NCBI GenBank assembly: GCA_021432635.1 | Contig: MU270036.1 | Span: 274,182-338,181 of the forward strand | Source of the DNA: Thozetella sp. PMI_491 | Lineage: Eukaryota > Ascomycota > Sordariomycetes > Chaetosphaeriales > Chaetosphaeriaceae | Length of the DNA stretch: 64,000 nucleotides | Direction: 5' to 3' | In this document: positions 11,801-22,069 of the stretch, piece after piece | Layout of the letters: each line of letters opens with the position of its first letter | Position numbering within the stretch: the stretch's first letter is position 1 | Translations under genes and position numbers: made by a program | The notes under the pieces: model-generated | The model's input: the letters and a program-made list of their open reading frames with translations, nothing else | What the model was told of the DNA's origin: nothing | Database searches by the model: none

Positions 11801-12609
11801 TGCTGCAAAACCCAACTGCTACCGACAACACTGGCGCGCTAGGAAGTTTGCTGGGAGGGATACTGCCTAACCCGACTGCTACTAACAATGCGTTGGGAAG
11901 CTTGCTAGGAGGACTGCTGCCAAACCCAACTGCTACCAGCAACGCCGGTGTACTCGGAAGTTTATTAGGAGGCTTGCTGCCAAATCCAACTACTACTGCA
12001 AATGCCGGCGTGCTTGGCAGCTTGTTGGGTAACCTGCTGGCACCGACTGCCACTGCGGACACTGGCGCACTTGGAACCTTGCTGAGTGGATTAGTGGCAA
12101 ATCCGAGTGCCACTGCCAACGCTGGACAGCTGGGAAGTTTGCTGGGTGGGCTGCTGCCGAATCCAACTGCCACTGCTGACACTGGCGCTCTGGGGAGCGT
12201 GGTGGGTGGACTACTGGCAAACCCAACCGCCACTGCGAATGCTGGCGTTGTTGGAAGCTTAATCGGTGGACTACTTGCAAATCCAACTGCTACTGCAAAC
12301 CCGGGTGCACTGGGAAGTCTGCTAGGAGGGTTATTAGTGCCGAGCGCCACTCCCAGCGGCGGTGCTCTGGGGAGTCTGCTCGGAGGACTGCTCCCCAGTC
12401 CAACTACAACCGCTGCCGGGGGTCTGCTTGGCGGCCTTCTTGGAGGCCTGCTAGGCGGGCTAGCAACCACACCGACAGCCACGCCAGCAACTGCACTCAT
12501 AACTCCGCCAATAACCCTGCCAATAACCCTGCCAACAGCTTCGGCAATCTCGACCAAAAAGACCGCCAGTGGGTTGCTAGGTGGTGGCCTAATTCCAGGA
12601 ATCTTATGA
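8878..12609 (+). CDS. large secreted low-complexity repeat protein
   Basis: Uninterrupted frame of 1,243 residues from the ATG at 8878. Residues 16-35 form a signal-peptide core (MSLAMLLYVLTLLSLANAAA). Next comes a Thr/Val/Arg-rich region of about 390 residues with many TTxR/TVRP-like motifs. A run of five-residue LSLPT/LSIPT/LSLPS repeats follows (about 10363-10995), then a short Ala/Val/Ser helical stretch (SAVNGVVSDVG ... NAAVSELL-like). The C-terminal third has about sixteen copies of a 16-22 residue unit built on GALGSLLGGLL + PNPTAT. There are almost no cysteines. The composition suggests an O-glycosylated, wall-associated or adhesive protein. The C-terminus (ASGLLGGGLIPGIL) is only weakly hydrophobic, so GPI anchoring is doubtful. 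No known family was recognised. A later in-frame Met inside the signal region is an alternative start. Confidence 0.8.
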   Translation: MARQCSLKGDHWLDRMSLAMLLYVLTLLSLANAAAIGPVKKLEDREKAAQPTNGVGLGVDLNLPGLGILVTVQLFTKVYLSVQTSYTTVPTSTIQVIPVSTTTVIPTIIPTVQRLALTFPKLRTEVVPITQRITFQTQKTTSVTSTTSHTSYSTSTATAYRLFTFTASSIRPVTRTLRAPSSYITTTRLSRVPVITVRPTTIRVTSHRPTVLRATTVRPVTHLFTTFKPTVVKVTSLKLTTAKFTVLGKTRTTAKRMPVTSLKITQVKIITPTIRRTTLTTYTTKLLPTITNIVRPFTFTTFTNRPFLFSSLAPPSSITRVSLSTVRFPSIKTSTLRLPTLKPIIFNVTTVKPTMVNFLSVKSTVIPSTLIMTDKSTTINIHSTQITVLKTTVLTQLFSSIRLFQLTIPQFSTFLVTAVQTSTITLSTALSTPTSSNSSSELSSPASTTSKSATVPSLSIPILIASIVSNIGSIIKGIPSATPTSTSVTVPSIALPTLSLPSLSLPSLSLPSLSLPSASLSSISSSGITTPLVSNTGSASSTSKPTSVPSLILPTLSLPTPSLPSLSIPTLSLPTLSIPTLSLPTLSIPTLSLPSLSIPTPSLPSLSIPTLSLPSLSLPTLSLPTLSLPTLSLPTLSLPTLSLPTLSLPTLSIPKLSLPILSLPTPSQPTPSIPTPSIPTPSLPTLSLPTLSLPTLSLPTLSLPSLSLPVVTAPLVSNADSIINGLTSAVNGVVSDVGVIASSFLQGLPTNVAALTTGLNGPVPTAVSNVASALNNVVSSLLQANPSATGAANALQSAVSELLANNPTAVGSVSDALKSVASQLAIAAPTSDPTQISGALSAVQSAAASLIQALPTVSLSLGVDLGSLLGGLLGGILPTPTITGPLGSLAGGLLNGATATIDTGALNSLLGGLLGGLLGTPTATSSAGALGSLLGGLLPNPTATDNAGALGSLLGGLLPNPTATNNALGSLLGGLLQNPTATDNTGALGSLLGGILPNPTATNNALGSLLGGLLPNPTATSNAGVLGSLLGGLLPNPTTTANAGVLGSLLGNLLAPTATADTGALGTLLSGLVANPSATANAGQLGSLLGGLLPNPTATADTGALGSVVGGLLANPTATANAGVVGSLIGGLLANPTATANPGALGSLLGGLLVPSATPSGGALGSLLGGLLPSPTTTAAGGLLGGLLGGLLGGLATTPTATPATALITPPITLPITLPTASAISTKKTASGLLGGGLIPGIL
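10363..10995 (+). repeat. 15-bp tandem repeats coding LSLPT-type pentapeptides
   Basis: Successive 15-bp units code LSLPT, LSIPT or LSLPS. Seven identical copies of ctgtctttgccaaca run from 10723 to 10827; flanking copies have diverged. The perfect core implies recent slippage or unequal exchange. Confidence 0.9.
11461..12480 (+). repeat. tandem repeats coding GALGSLLGGLLPNPTAT-type units
   Basis: About sixteen imperfect units of roughly 50-66 bp, each coding a Gly/Leu block followed by a Pro/Thr block (NPTAT, then DNA, NNA or ANAG). Synonymous differences between units show this array is older than the 15-bp array. Confidence 0.85.
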
Positions 12610-13205
12610 CCCTACAGGTCCAGTGCAGCTTACTATTGGATCCGATGGCTACGCGAGAGGCTGTGGTTTGAGGTGTAGCTATCACATCCCTCTAAGACAT
12701 TCGATATCTCTAGGCCGCTTAGCAGGTTAATGGTACTTTGCAATTGTGTACTTCACTCTGAAAACAATTTTCCTGCTGCTTAATTCTGTGCTTCTATGTC
12801 GAGGAAGCATCTCTTCATTAACCGAACTGGCCTCTCCTAGAGAGGAACGTGGCGCTGTCATGTACCTATCTTGCATGCAACTACCCAAAGACTGCTGCAG
12901 GAGGAGCCTCCGGGGCTTAATCAAAGGTTATTTAAACCGCTTCCTAGTTCACACAAGCAGGAGAGATTGTAAAACCCGACCAGATTTCTTCCTCATCTGT
13001 ATTCCTGGAGGCACCTTATCTGCCCCTCATGATTGCGTCATAGTTAGCGTTAGCGGAGTGCGCCCTTCGTCTTGTCAACCCCAATCCCAGACCCATGTGT
13101 GTAGGCATTAATAATGCGCACGCAAACTCGAGAGACATTAATGGAACATACGAAGAAAAGAAATTCTGCGGAGTTCTCCAATGCCAAAATTTGATAGTGG
13201 TAACA
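12610..13205. other. intergenic, no gene seen
   Basis: 3' end of the repeat-protein gene and promoter of the epoxide hydrolase gene. Confidence 0.4.
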
Positions 13206-14545
13206 ATGCCCATCTATAACACTCTTCCGGCTCAGGCGAAGCCTGATGCGCTCAGCCCGTTCAAGGTCAATGTCTCAGATGCAGACCTCGACCGAATGAA
13301 GACGTTAATCAAGCTCTCTAATCTAGCTGATCCGTCTTATGAGAACTCTCTTCCAGACGGTAGCAGGGACTTGGGACTGAGAAGAGAGTGGCTAAAAGAA
13401 GCGAAGAGGGTTTGGGAACAGGAATTCGACTGGTGAGTTTTGCCTGAGACTAGGTAAACGGATGCTCTTAAACTTCTTGGACTAATACATGGATCAGGAG
13501 GACCCATGAACAGCTCTTGAACTCGTTCCCAAACTACCAGGCCACGATCCCCACAGCTTCATCGCCAGGGAGCCCAGGGATCAAAATTCACTTCATCGCT
13601 TTGTTCTCGGAAAATCCATCTGCAGTACCCGTTCTGCTCCTCCACGGCTGGCCGGGCTCGGTGCTGGAGTTCTTGCCTCTCCTTTCACTTGTGCAAGAGA
13701 AATACTCGCACCCTGCCCAGCTGCCTTATCATGTCATCGTTCCCTCCCTCCCTGGATACACATTCTCAGACATTCTACCTCAAGACCACGATTCTGGGCT
13801 TGAGGATGTCGCCAGAATGATGGATTACCTGATGACCAATGTTCTCGGCCTCTCAAAATATGTAGTGCAAGCCGGCGATGTGGGATCGCGGGTAGGGCGT
13901 ATCTTGTGCGCGCAATATCCGCAATGCCAGGCCACGCTGCTGAACTATAGCCCGGTACCGCCCCCCGAAGGGTTCGATTTTGGCACGCTAAGCGAGAGTG
14001 AAAAGCGAGGTATCGCGCGGCAAGACTGGTTCAAGTCTCATGGGGCGGCCTATGCTTTGTTCCAGGCAACACGGCCGGGTACGCTCGGGCTTGTGCTCTC
14101 CTCCAACCCACTGGCGCTGCTAGCCTGGATAGGCGAGAAGTTCCTCGACTGGACAGATCCGGCGTCTTTCCCGGCCGATTCGACACTCCCAGGCGAGCAG
14201 CACGTTACCTACTCCAAGGCGCTGATGAAAGAGGCCATTGTATCCGTCTCACTATATTGGCTAACGGGGAAGGCGCACTCGTGCTTCTACTCGTACCGCG
14301 AGACATACGGGCTCACAGGTGGCCCCCCAAGGTCGCATGCTTCACCGGAGTATCACATTCACGCGCCGAAAAGGCTGGGTTTCTCGTACTTTCCGATGGA
14401 GGTGGCACCGGTGCCGCGAGCTTGGATCGAGACCTCCGGGAATCTGGTGTTCTGGAAAGCACACGGAAAAGGAGGGCATTTTGCCGCGCTAGAACAGCCT
14501 CATGCCATCTTGGAAGACTTGGAAGAGTTTATAAATGTTTTGTAG
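13206..14545 (+). CDS. epoxide hydrolase, alpha/beta-hydrolase fold with EHN domain
   Basis: Adds water to epoxides to give diols. Two exons, 13206-13432 and 13498-14545, join in frame (DW | RTHEQLLN) for 424 residues, the usual length for microsomal-type enzymes. The N-terminal part matches the epoxide hydrolase N-terminal domain (PFKVNVSDADLDRMKTLI). The catalytic domain has the oxyanion-hole motif HGWPGS, the nucleophile Asp in VQAGDVGS (GGDWGS in classical members, so the following Trp is Val here), the lid motif YWLTG followed by SYRET supplying ring-opening tyrosines, and the C-terminal catalytic His in KGGHFAALEQP. No signal peptide or membrane anchor is evident. It sits between the repeat protein and an MBL-like gene on the same strand. 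A role in metabolite tailoring or detoxification is possible. Confidence 0.92.
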
Positions 14546-15588
14546 GAATGATGGCTTTTGCGAATGACGTTGGACTGCGTCGATACAAGGGTGAAGAGAA
14601 TGTCGACAGATTTCCCTACTCGGGTCTTACTTACCCTAGCTGTACTAAGCACCCTATAATAGCACCAAGCATTGCAGACCTTACCTCAAGTGGTGAAAAG
14701 TAGTCTCAAAGAACTGAGTATACGAGCCACGGCCGATACTTGCGGCTACGCGCAGGTGATTGCATCTCCGCTGCCGCGGCCTATGCCTCAGAGGATTCAA
14801 TTCTGCCAAGACTTCGCTTAGGATAGTATGCAGATAGGGTGCTCTACAGAGTAAGCAGGGCTAAAGGCATAACTCAATAGTAATCTCATTAGGCAGCTGC
14901 GAGAGCGCTTTTCAAGCTGTTCACGTTAAAGTTACCTCGTTTGCCCACCACCTGTCTTGGCGATGCCCACGGTTCTCTTCATGCGCAACTCCACACAGGC
15001 TCCCTATGGCGTCGATCCTTACGAATGGACCAATCATCGCTGAGAAAAGGGCACGGTAGCCCCATATTTATCTCCCATCTTCGATAGCCGAATGGACCAA
15101 TCATAGTTCGCAACACCTCTGGTGAGAATCCGTCATCCTGGACTGTGCCTAGGCACGCCATGACGTTGGTGTTATCGACGAAGTATGCTGGCCTCTCATC
15201 GCGATGGCCAAGCGCGAGCGAAGTAGCGTATGGCGTCGGAACGTCGGGAAACAGCCAGGCCAGCGGGCTTCAGGTGTCACGTGTCGCAGAATCCCAGCAG
15301 TGCCGCAATATACCGGTGTTGGTAGCATGATGGCAAACATAGCCAACCCTGTCTTGCCTATCTACCAACTATAAGCACTAGAAGTTTGTGGGCCCGTGGC
15401 GCAGCGCAGGGATGAGACTTTTGCCTTGAATGAGCTTGACACGTAGAATAACTACCGTACCCAAGCTAGTCCCCACATCTTTGCGCGTCCTTATTTAGGT
15501 ATCCTGCTATCCAGTCCGGCTTTGGCAGAGCGCACTATCTCGACTCCAACGTCCTCACAACTACGCTCCGCCCTACACGACCATCATC
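14546..15588. other. intergenic, about 1.0 kb
   Basis: No convincing gene. Short frames between 14979 and 15346 overlap on both strands without features. Confidence 0.4.
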
Positions 15589-16605
15589 ATGGCAGCAGCT
15601 GCAAGCCGAACGCAGGGCTTGAAGAACCGCTTGGCCGACGCGGACGCAAAGCTGCGACCCGTCCTCACCTTCATCAATGGCGACGTGTCCTGGCTAGTCT
15701 CCTTCCCCCGACCAGCCGCCGAGCAGAGCGAGAGGGGTAAGGTGTACTACCATGCAGTGATCGACCCGTGGTTCGGCAAGCCGGCGGTTTCTGGCAGTTC
15801 GTACCTCCTCGTGATGAATCTAGGTCGGGACCCGGGCTTCTCCAGCCGCGCGGCACTCGACGCCGCTATCGTCGAGATTGAAGCCGCGGCGGGGAACACG
15901 CTAGCGCCGACCGACGCCGCGCCGGCCGTCGACGTCATCTTAGTGAACGGCATCCAGACCGACCATTGCCACAAGCCAAGCCTCGTGGAGTTCGCCGCCG
16001 CCACCCCCGTTTTCGCAACTGGTATGGCCGCGAAGTCCATCGCCTCGTGGCGCCACTTTAGCACCGTCGCGGAGCTGTCCCCGTGCGACCCGAGCAAGAC
16101 ATCGTGGAAGGACGCGCATCCCGGCGCGCCGCTGCCCGCATGGCTGACCGTCTTCCCACCCACGGTATCGAGGCTGAACAACTTTGGACTGGCCCTCATC
16201 ACATCAGCCAACTCGTCGGGAGATGAGCTCATACTGATGGCGCCCCACGGCATCGGGGCCGACGAGTCGTCCATCAAGGGGCTCGTGGCGACCACGCAGC
16301 CTCCCGTCAAGATGCTGGCGCTAGTGGCACCGCTAAAGAACAGCTACACTCTCGGCATTAAAACCGTGCTAGGAGTCGAGGAAGGGCTCGCCATCGTGCA
16401 CGAGGCAGGAAACCCCTACTACGTGCGCAGTGGAGACCTTGTGAGCCTAAACTATGGTGGACTGATGAGCTATGTCTTGCGTGACGAGCCGCGCGACTTG
16501 CAGTGGGGAATCGATGTGCTTAGCAAGACGCTAGGGCCTGGCAAGGCGATCGCGAAGCCCAAGATGGTGGAAGTCGAGAATGGAGGGAGTTTCTTGCTGG
16601 CATAG
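15589..16605 (+). CDS. metallo-beta-lactamase-fold-like protein
   Basis: Single frame of 338 residues starting MAAAASRTQGLKN. The middle segment NGIQTDHCHKPSLVEFAA followed by PVFATGMAAKSIASWRHF matches the pattern of fungal MBL-fold proteins, in which a DH-x-H element precedes a predicted substrate loop and 'PVFAT..AA..I..W.HF'. The classical HxHxDH zinc motif is reduced here to TDHCH, so zinc binding or catalysis may be altered. Other supporting elements are GDELILMAPHGI near the middle and a C-terminal alternating strand-helix pattern. No signal peptide. Such proteins are common and poorly characterised in ascomycetes; some MBL-type thioesterases work with non-reducing PKSs, but this one is not of that canonical type. 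Family assignment is from motif pattern only. Confidence 0.6.
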   Translation: MAAAASRTQGLKNRLADADAKLRPVLTFINGDVSWLVSFPRPAAEQSERGKVYYHAVIDPWFGKPAVSGSSYLLVMNLGRDPGFSSRAALDAAIVEIEAAAGNTLAPTDAAPAVDVILVNGIQTDHCHKPSLVEFAAATPVFATGMAAKSIASWRHFSTVAELSPCDPSKTSWKDAHPGAPLPAWLTVFPPTVSRLNNFGLALITSANSSGDELILMAPHGIGADESSIKGLVATTQPPVKMLALVAPLKNSYTLGIKTVLGVEEGLAIVHEAGNPYYVRSGDLVSLNYGGLMSYVLRDEPRDLQWGIDVLSKTLGPGKAIAKPKMVEVENGGSFLLA

Positions 16606-17368
16606 AGTAACGCCGTAGCGATATCTGGGATCTCTGGCTAGGATGTAGAAACTGGATTCCCCCGTCGGCGGCTGCGCTAGGAAGATGATAGTGCATAGCC
16701 CAGAGAGTTGGGTTGGGGTTCTGTACACTTCCACTTTCGTTTCCTAACGCAACTAGGGTAGATTTCACCGCCCCAAAACCACGTGATCGAGCTCTTGTCC
16801 TTATACCTTATTGTGGGTTATTGAAGAAAGCGCTGTCCATCGGTAGATGGATAGAATTGACTCTGGTATCGTGGCAGGTCGTGAAACATCCGTTCTCGGA
16901 TAATTAGACTCAAGGCAGCCTAGCTGCTAGCTCGCCAGATAACTACCTGATGAACAGAATGGCTGCGAAGTCAACATGTTGGACTAGGATTAGCTCTACC
17001 CAACTTTCACATACCTGCTGTCCCTGGAGAGGGGTGCGCCGAGCATAAATTCTGCGTGGGGACCTGGGCACTACCGCGACGGCTCGTTTCCCCGGGCGTT
17101 AGCACCCCCCATTGCATCTGCCCCCGGTAGCTAGGACCTGGATAGGGCTGTGCTTTGTTGGGTTGTTATCTCTTCACACAGACCAGGCGTGACTCGCCGC
17201 ATCGCCCAAGGAATCGCCAGAAGCGACGGCCGTCAAGATGAGATGGCCAAGGTTGGGGACTCAACTCCCCGACCAGCCTGCTCCTTTACGGCACAGCGAC
17301 AGCATCTGTTTCACTGCGGCGGTCATCATGTTGGATGGTGGTTTCACAAATTACTATTTTTTTCTACC
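16606..17368. other. intergenic, no gene seen
   Basis: Lies between the convergent MBL-like and DUF5672 genes. Confidence 0.4.
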
Positions 17369-18604
17369 TCAAAAGGGGACTATTGAGGCGGGTATTAAAG
17401 GATATTCTACACCGTCAATGATCTCGTAGTTCGGTGCGTTGTCCGGGAAGGACGTCGGGATCAGGCTGCCGTCTGACCTCTTCCAGTTCGCATTGCAGAT
17501 GCCCGGCACAAATTTCGCGGCGTCCATCTGGAGCATCATCTTGATCTCGGGACAGTACTGCCACATGTGCTTGCGCAGCTCCGGCGACCCCCATATGGCG
17601 CCGTGTAATGTGTTTCCGCTATTGCCGGTGTGAAATCCCATCGGCTCGTAGAATCCGTCTCTCCAGTCGTCGATACCCTCCACATAAGGAATGTCGCCGT
17701 CGGCGACTCGGAGCCTCCCGTGCTTGTCGCGCACAAGCGTGTCGTTTTCGAGCGCGTGGTGTTCGATCTCTACCGTGGAGGCTCCCGAAATCATCTCGCC
17801 CGAGAAGTAGGACTCGTAGCTGCCGTTGGCCATCTTCGCGCCCGGGCGGGCGGCCAAGTGATTCGAAAGCCAGACATCCTCCGGATCGCCGTTATCGGCA
17901 CGGCTGTCGGTCTCCAGCACCTTGATGATGGAGCTGACCCTGCGCAGCGACAGGCCTCCGTTGCCGCCGCCTCCAGAGTTCAGGCTCCACGGCGCGCCGA
18001 CCCAGTCGTATCCGATGAATTCGTTAAAGTTCCTCTTGCTGTTGGCGCATAGCATACTGTCTGTCTGGAACACGAGCAGGTACTCGGCAGGGGCTAGCAG
18101 GTATTCGTATACCCACGACTGGGTGAAGAAGCGGTTAATCTCCTCCTGGCTCCCCGTCGTTTGGTTGGCCGGGATATAAGTCAAATCGAGCTTGCCAGCC
18201 GCCACCTGCTCTCGGATGGCGGCGCTGGCGTTGAGGTGGGCTACACTTTCGTTGGTGCCCATGAAACGGAAGCGCCAGTCGGGCGGGACGACGCTGATAA
18301 AGTGCAGCATCAAGGGCGCAAGAAGCGGCAGCGGCCGGCCTTCGATGAGCAAGGCGACCTTGGTCGGGTCGAGCTCAACAGACTGCTGGTGGCCGTATTG
18401 CAGGGAGATGCTGGGTAAAGTCAAATTGCCGAGTCCTTGGACCGCCAAGAATGTCACGATCGGCCTGTCCGGATTTCGGTCTTAGTCTCGAGCAAAGCGT
18501 ACAAATAAGGAATCGGATACGTGAGAATTCGCGTACAGAAAAATGCAGAGACCCACGAGCAGCTGCAACCGCCGGCTCGTCCATGGTATGCCCGAGAACG
18601 CCAT
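17369..18604 (-). CDS. DUF5672 glycosyltransferase-like protein, type II membrane
   Basis: The main body (18457-17369) reads VALLIEGRPLP, a DWRFRFMGT block, LLVFQTDSMLC (DxD-like neighbourhood), GYDWVGAPW, then GGGGNGGLSLRR and EDVWLS. This is the characteristic order of DUF5672 proteins, which resemble glycosyltransferases. Upstream in the same frame, from the ATG at 18604, a short basic segment is followed by a membrane span (LQLLVGLCIFLYANSHVS), a plausible Golgi-type signal anchor. An in-frame TAA at 18484-18482 separates the two parts. A donor GTATCC near 18527 and a CTAAG branch site suggest an intron, but the nearest acceptor leaves the frame wrong by one, so a later acceptor is needed or the gene is damaged. 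Substrate unknown. Confidence 0.75.
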
Positions 18605-21600
18605 CGCTTTTAATCCCCCGCCCGATAAACCGATTGCGCAAAAGGAGAGTCGTTCACCGCACCGTTGATAAGGTGGGGACGTCGAAGGGGAAGGCAAAAA
18701 CGGGAGACGAAAGCTTCCCGTCGTGCCGTGGGAGCTCAGGATCCCATCGATTTGAGCCCGAGGATATCTGGCACACAGTATGCGTCGAATGGATGCAAGA
18801 GAAAGAAAAAAAGAGAAAAGAGACATCCAGTGGCCTCAAGGAATCCCAGCCTCTATGTAAGGATGCCGCGCGCCGCGCCCGACAGCTGGAGGCGAAGCAA
18901 CCCCCCAATCCCAAAAAAAAAAGGGGAGGGGAACAAGGGGTGGGTGTATGGTTCAGCTGCACACACCACACACCAACCTGGACACGTCAAACCGATGAAT
19001 CCGTAAGCGCTAGCTCCATGCAACTGGCGCAGATCTACTTTCCAAAGGGTACCGCCAAGGATTCCTATCCGTCGCCCCCCGTAGCAGCTGTCAAGGCGTG
19101 GGGAGATTTGCGCAGGAGCACGCGGGCGCCGCGAACCGGGATCACGATAGAAGGGCTTTCCAGGCAAAGGAAAAGGGCGAAACAGGCAAGGCGAAGCTTA
19201 ATTACTTTTTTTTATTCGGGGCATTGCGAACGGGTGTGGATCAGGCAATAATACATGCGATGCGGGTGCGACTGCTCCACAGACTCGGTATCGTCCCTTC
19301 AGCTCGCAGGCGCGGACCCGACGCCCGACCCGGTGCGGACAGGGATTGCCCAGCAGGAGGGTACTACGTGGTATATGCTACCCACTTGGTAGCCTACCGC
19401 CTCGTTGGATCGTGAAACGGGGCCTTGCAATCCTCTGTAGTTGACACGAATGAAGGTTTGGCGGTCCTAGGCCACCCCGCGAATGCCGCGCGTCTCTCGC
19501 CTTTAGCGTGCGCCAGAGTTGGGCACGTTTGACGGCGCCCCGAAGCCTCGTCGAGTCGTTGACCGGCGGCGGGCCGGCGGCCGAACCCTCGCACTAGACA
19601 GCATTTGCTACCCGAGAGACAGCAGGGAGCGACATTGGAGCCCCAGTTGCTCGGAATTAAGACGGGTCCTCGGGCGACACACGCGTTTGGTGGCCACTGT
19701 GCTACCATATTCGTAACAGCGGCTGGTACCGTTCGGGAACCCATAGCACTTGCATGAACAATTGGCCTGGGGCCCGTCTGCCTTCACACCACCACTCCAA
19801 GCCCCAGGTATGGAGTAATTTGACTGCGCGAAAAAGCCATAAGCCCATCAGCCATATACGCCCGCGGTTCGTTCGTTACAGGCATGGAAATGCGTACTTC
19901 GCAAGGCTACGGGTGCATCTTCCCACTGTGGGCAGCGCGCGATGAGTAATTAGCGATCATCTGTTGTCCTCTCGGATGACGGGGGCTCATCTTACAGGAC
20001 TAGCCCCAAATCCCGCACAATCAGAAACCAGACTGCATTGGGTGATGATTATTGCAGAGGATTGATGCCTCCTTGGGGAATGGTGGGGCTCAGGGCTCAC
20101 GAAGGGGGGTCTCTGTAGGACGATGCCACCTCGTATTGGTTGGCCCAGAAAAGCTTATGAGCGTACCCCGGCAAGATCCCCGACGTTTTCGAGAAGGCTC
20201 GAAATTGGATCGCAGAAGCGGTCCTCGGCAAAAAAAAAAAATCGTTGAGAAAAAAAAAAAAAAAGAGGCGCGATAAAGACATTTGGAGAAACTACCCCTA
20301 GCCTCCTCGACAGAGCAATCCATTTTATCTCGCCGAATTGCGCTCGTCCACTCCGGCCCTCGCGCCGCTGCCCGCCAGCCTTGCCAGACGTTCACGGACC
20401 TTTCCTGCCTGCAAGAGTGAGGCGTTGCGATGCGTTGCGATGCAATGGGCTGACAGTTTGGCAGCCTATAGGTTGGATCCCCGTATAATTGCACCCCTTG
20501 CCGCCGATCCTAGCAGAGCAAGGCTGCCGATGCGGACTAGGCTCATCCGGCTTAGGCCTGCATGGGTCCTCTGTACATCGAAATCCCTCCTAGGACGAAG
20601 CAAGGGATATCGAGGCGGAAAAAAAAAAGGAGGCACCGATCCTGCGCAGATCAACTGTAATTGTCGTAGCATTACCAAATATGTGTGATACTGCGTCTGC
20701 TATAGACCAGAACACGAGGTAAGTAACCGACAAAGGCAGGCAGTCGTAGATGCCAAGAACATCGCGATTCTGAAGCCTACCGAGGGCCGGTCCAAGAGTT
20801 ATGGCCATTGGCGGCCTCATTGTCGGAGTCGGGGGAAGCATTAATACGATCGGCGCGATCGCCAAGTCACAGCGCCTTTCCTTTTTGTTGCAAAGATCGG
20901 GCTGTGAAAAGCTTGAATCGCAAGGTTCGAGAGAGAAGTGGCATACCGAGAAGTAGATCATGGCAACTTAAAGAACCTTTACTTTGCCGCACCGCTGTAC
21001 TCTGTAGGGCGTGAAGCAGGTGCCGGAACTTGGCATTATTCTGCCTTTCCGACCCGCAGATACCTTGCCCACTTGAATCCACCGATCACAACTACTTGTT
21101 TGACGATCACGCTAGTGATAACCTTAACCCTTTAGAACGCCAGGAGTAATTAGTCCGCAGGCTTGTATTTCCCGAAGAGCCTTTGTTGAAGATAAGGCTA
21201 TCCTATGCTATTGTACTTTTTGAGCCTCTTTCAGCCCTCGGCTAATCTAGCCGGTGGATGAGTCGAGGTAGGGAGCGGCTGTTTGAGACATTTTCAAGCA
21301 TACTGATGTTTCACTCAACGTTGTCCGATGCCTCTTTTCCATTTGCTGCCTTTGTCTTCTCTGGGGAGTATAGTTGCTAGTTCCTTTTAGGGGCTTGGTG
21401 TCGTCAGTCAAATGCCCATCCTGCCTTTCTCGAGTTAACATGCCAATGGCGGCCGCCTACAAGTGCACTAATGCTAAGTCGGCCGCTAAAGCCCCGGTCT
21501 AAAGCACCTAGGCAGCGCGCCCTCATGGTGTTTGTGCAGCCCCGAAGGATTCGGGGGTGCTTCTCCGCCGATACGCGGAGATGCTAGGCTTCTAGAGCCG

Positions 21601-22069
21601 AGCAGCCTTCTGCACGAAGTGCCGAATCCTGTTCCCACTTTCCTGCTTTCCTCTCGTATTCTAACTCTCTAACCCAGAGCCTCTACAATGTAGCTGTCGC
21701 GCCGCCGCTGCATTGCATCTGCGCGCCGCAGCTCCACAGAAAATCAGGGGCCAACCTTCAGCCATGCAACTTTGGTCAAAGATGTTCAGGTCTTACTTCG
21801 CTTACTATCGTATTTGAATCTGGGCATCCTTGGCGTCGAGAATAGGGGTCCCAGCAACCGGCGCCGCCTCCGCAAGTGGGTTTTTAAGGAGAACCCTGCT
21901 CTCTCAGCTGCATAATCGCATGTTCTATTGTGGTCCAGTCTATGTACGGAGCACTCTATCCAATCTATAGGCCTAATCGTGTTTGAAATGAAGCTGCACG
22001 CCGCGGGCAAACAGGTCGTTGTAGGAAAGGGCCAGCAAGCTTCTCTCCAGCCAGCACATGAGGGGGGCC
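18605..22069. other. long intergenic region, about 3.5 kb
   Basis: No gene supported on either strand. It contains A-runs at 20230-20262 and a small inverted repeat near 21541-21558 (ccccgaag / ttcgggg). Many overlapping short frames exist but none has a domain, signal peptide or credible splicing. Confidence 0.5.

Noticed and set aside
20590-20961. Minus-strand frame of 123 codons with hydrophobic segments
   Set aside because: No family features or upstream exon; in a region with homopolymer runs.
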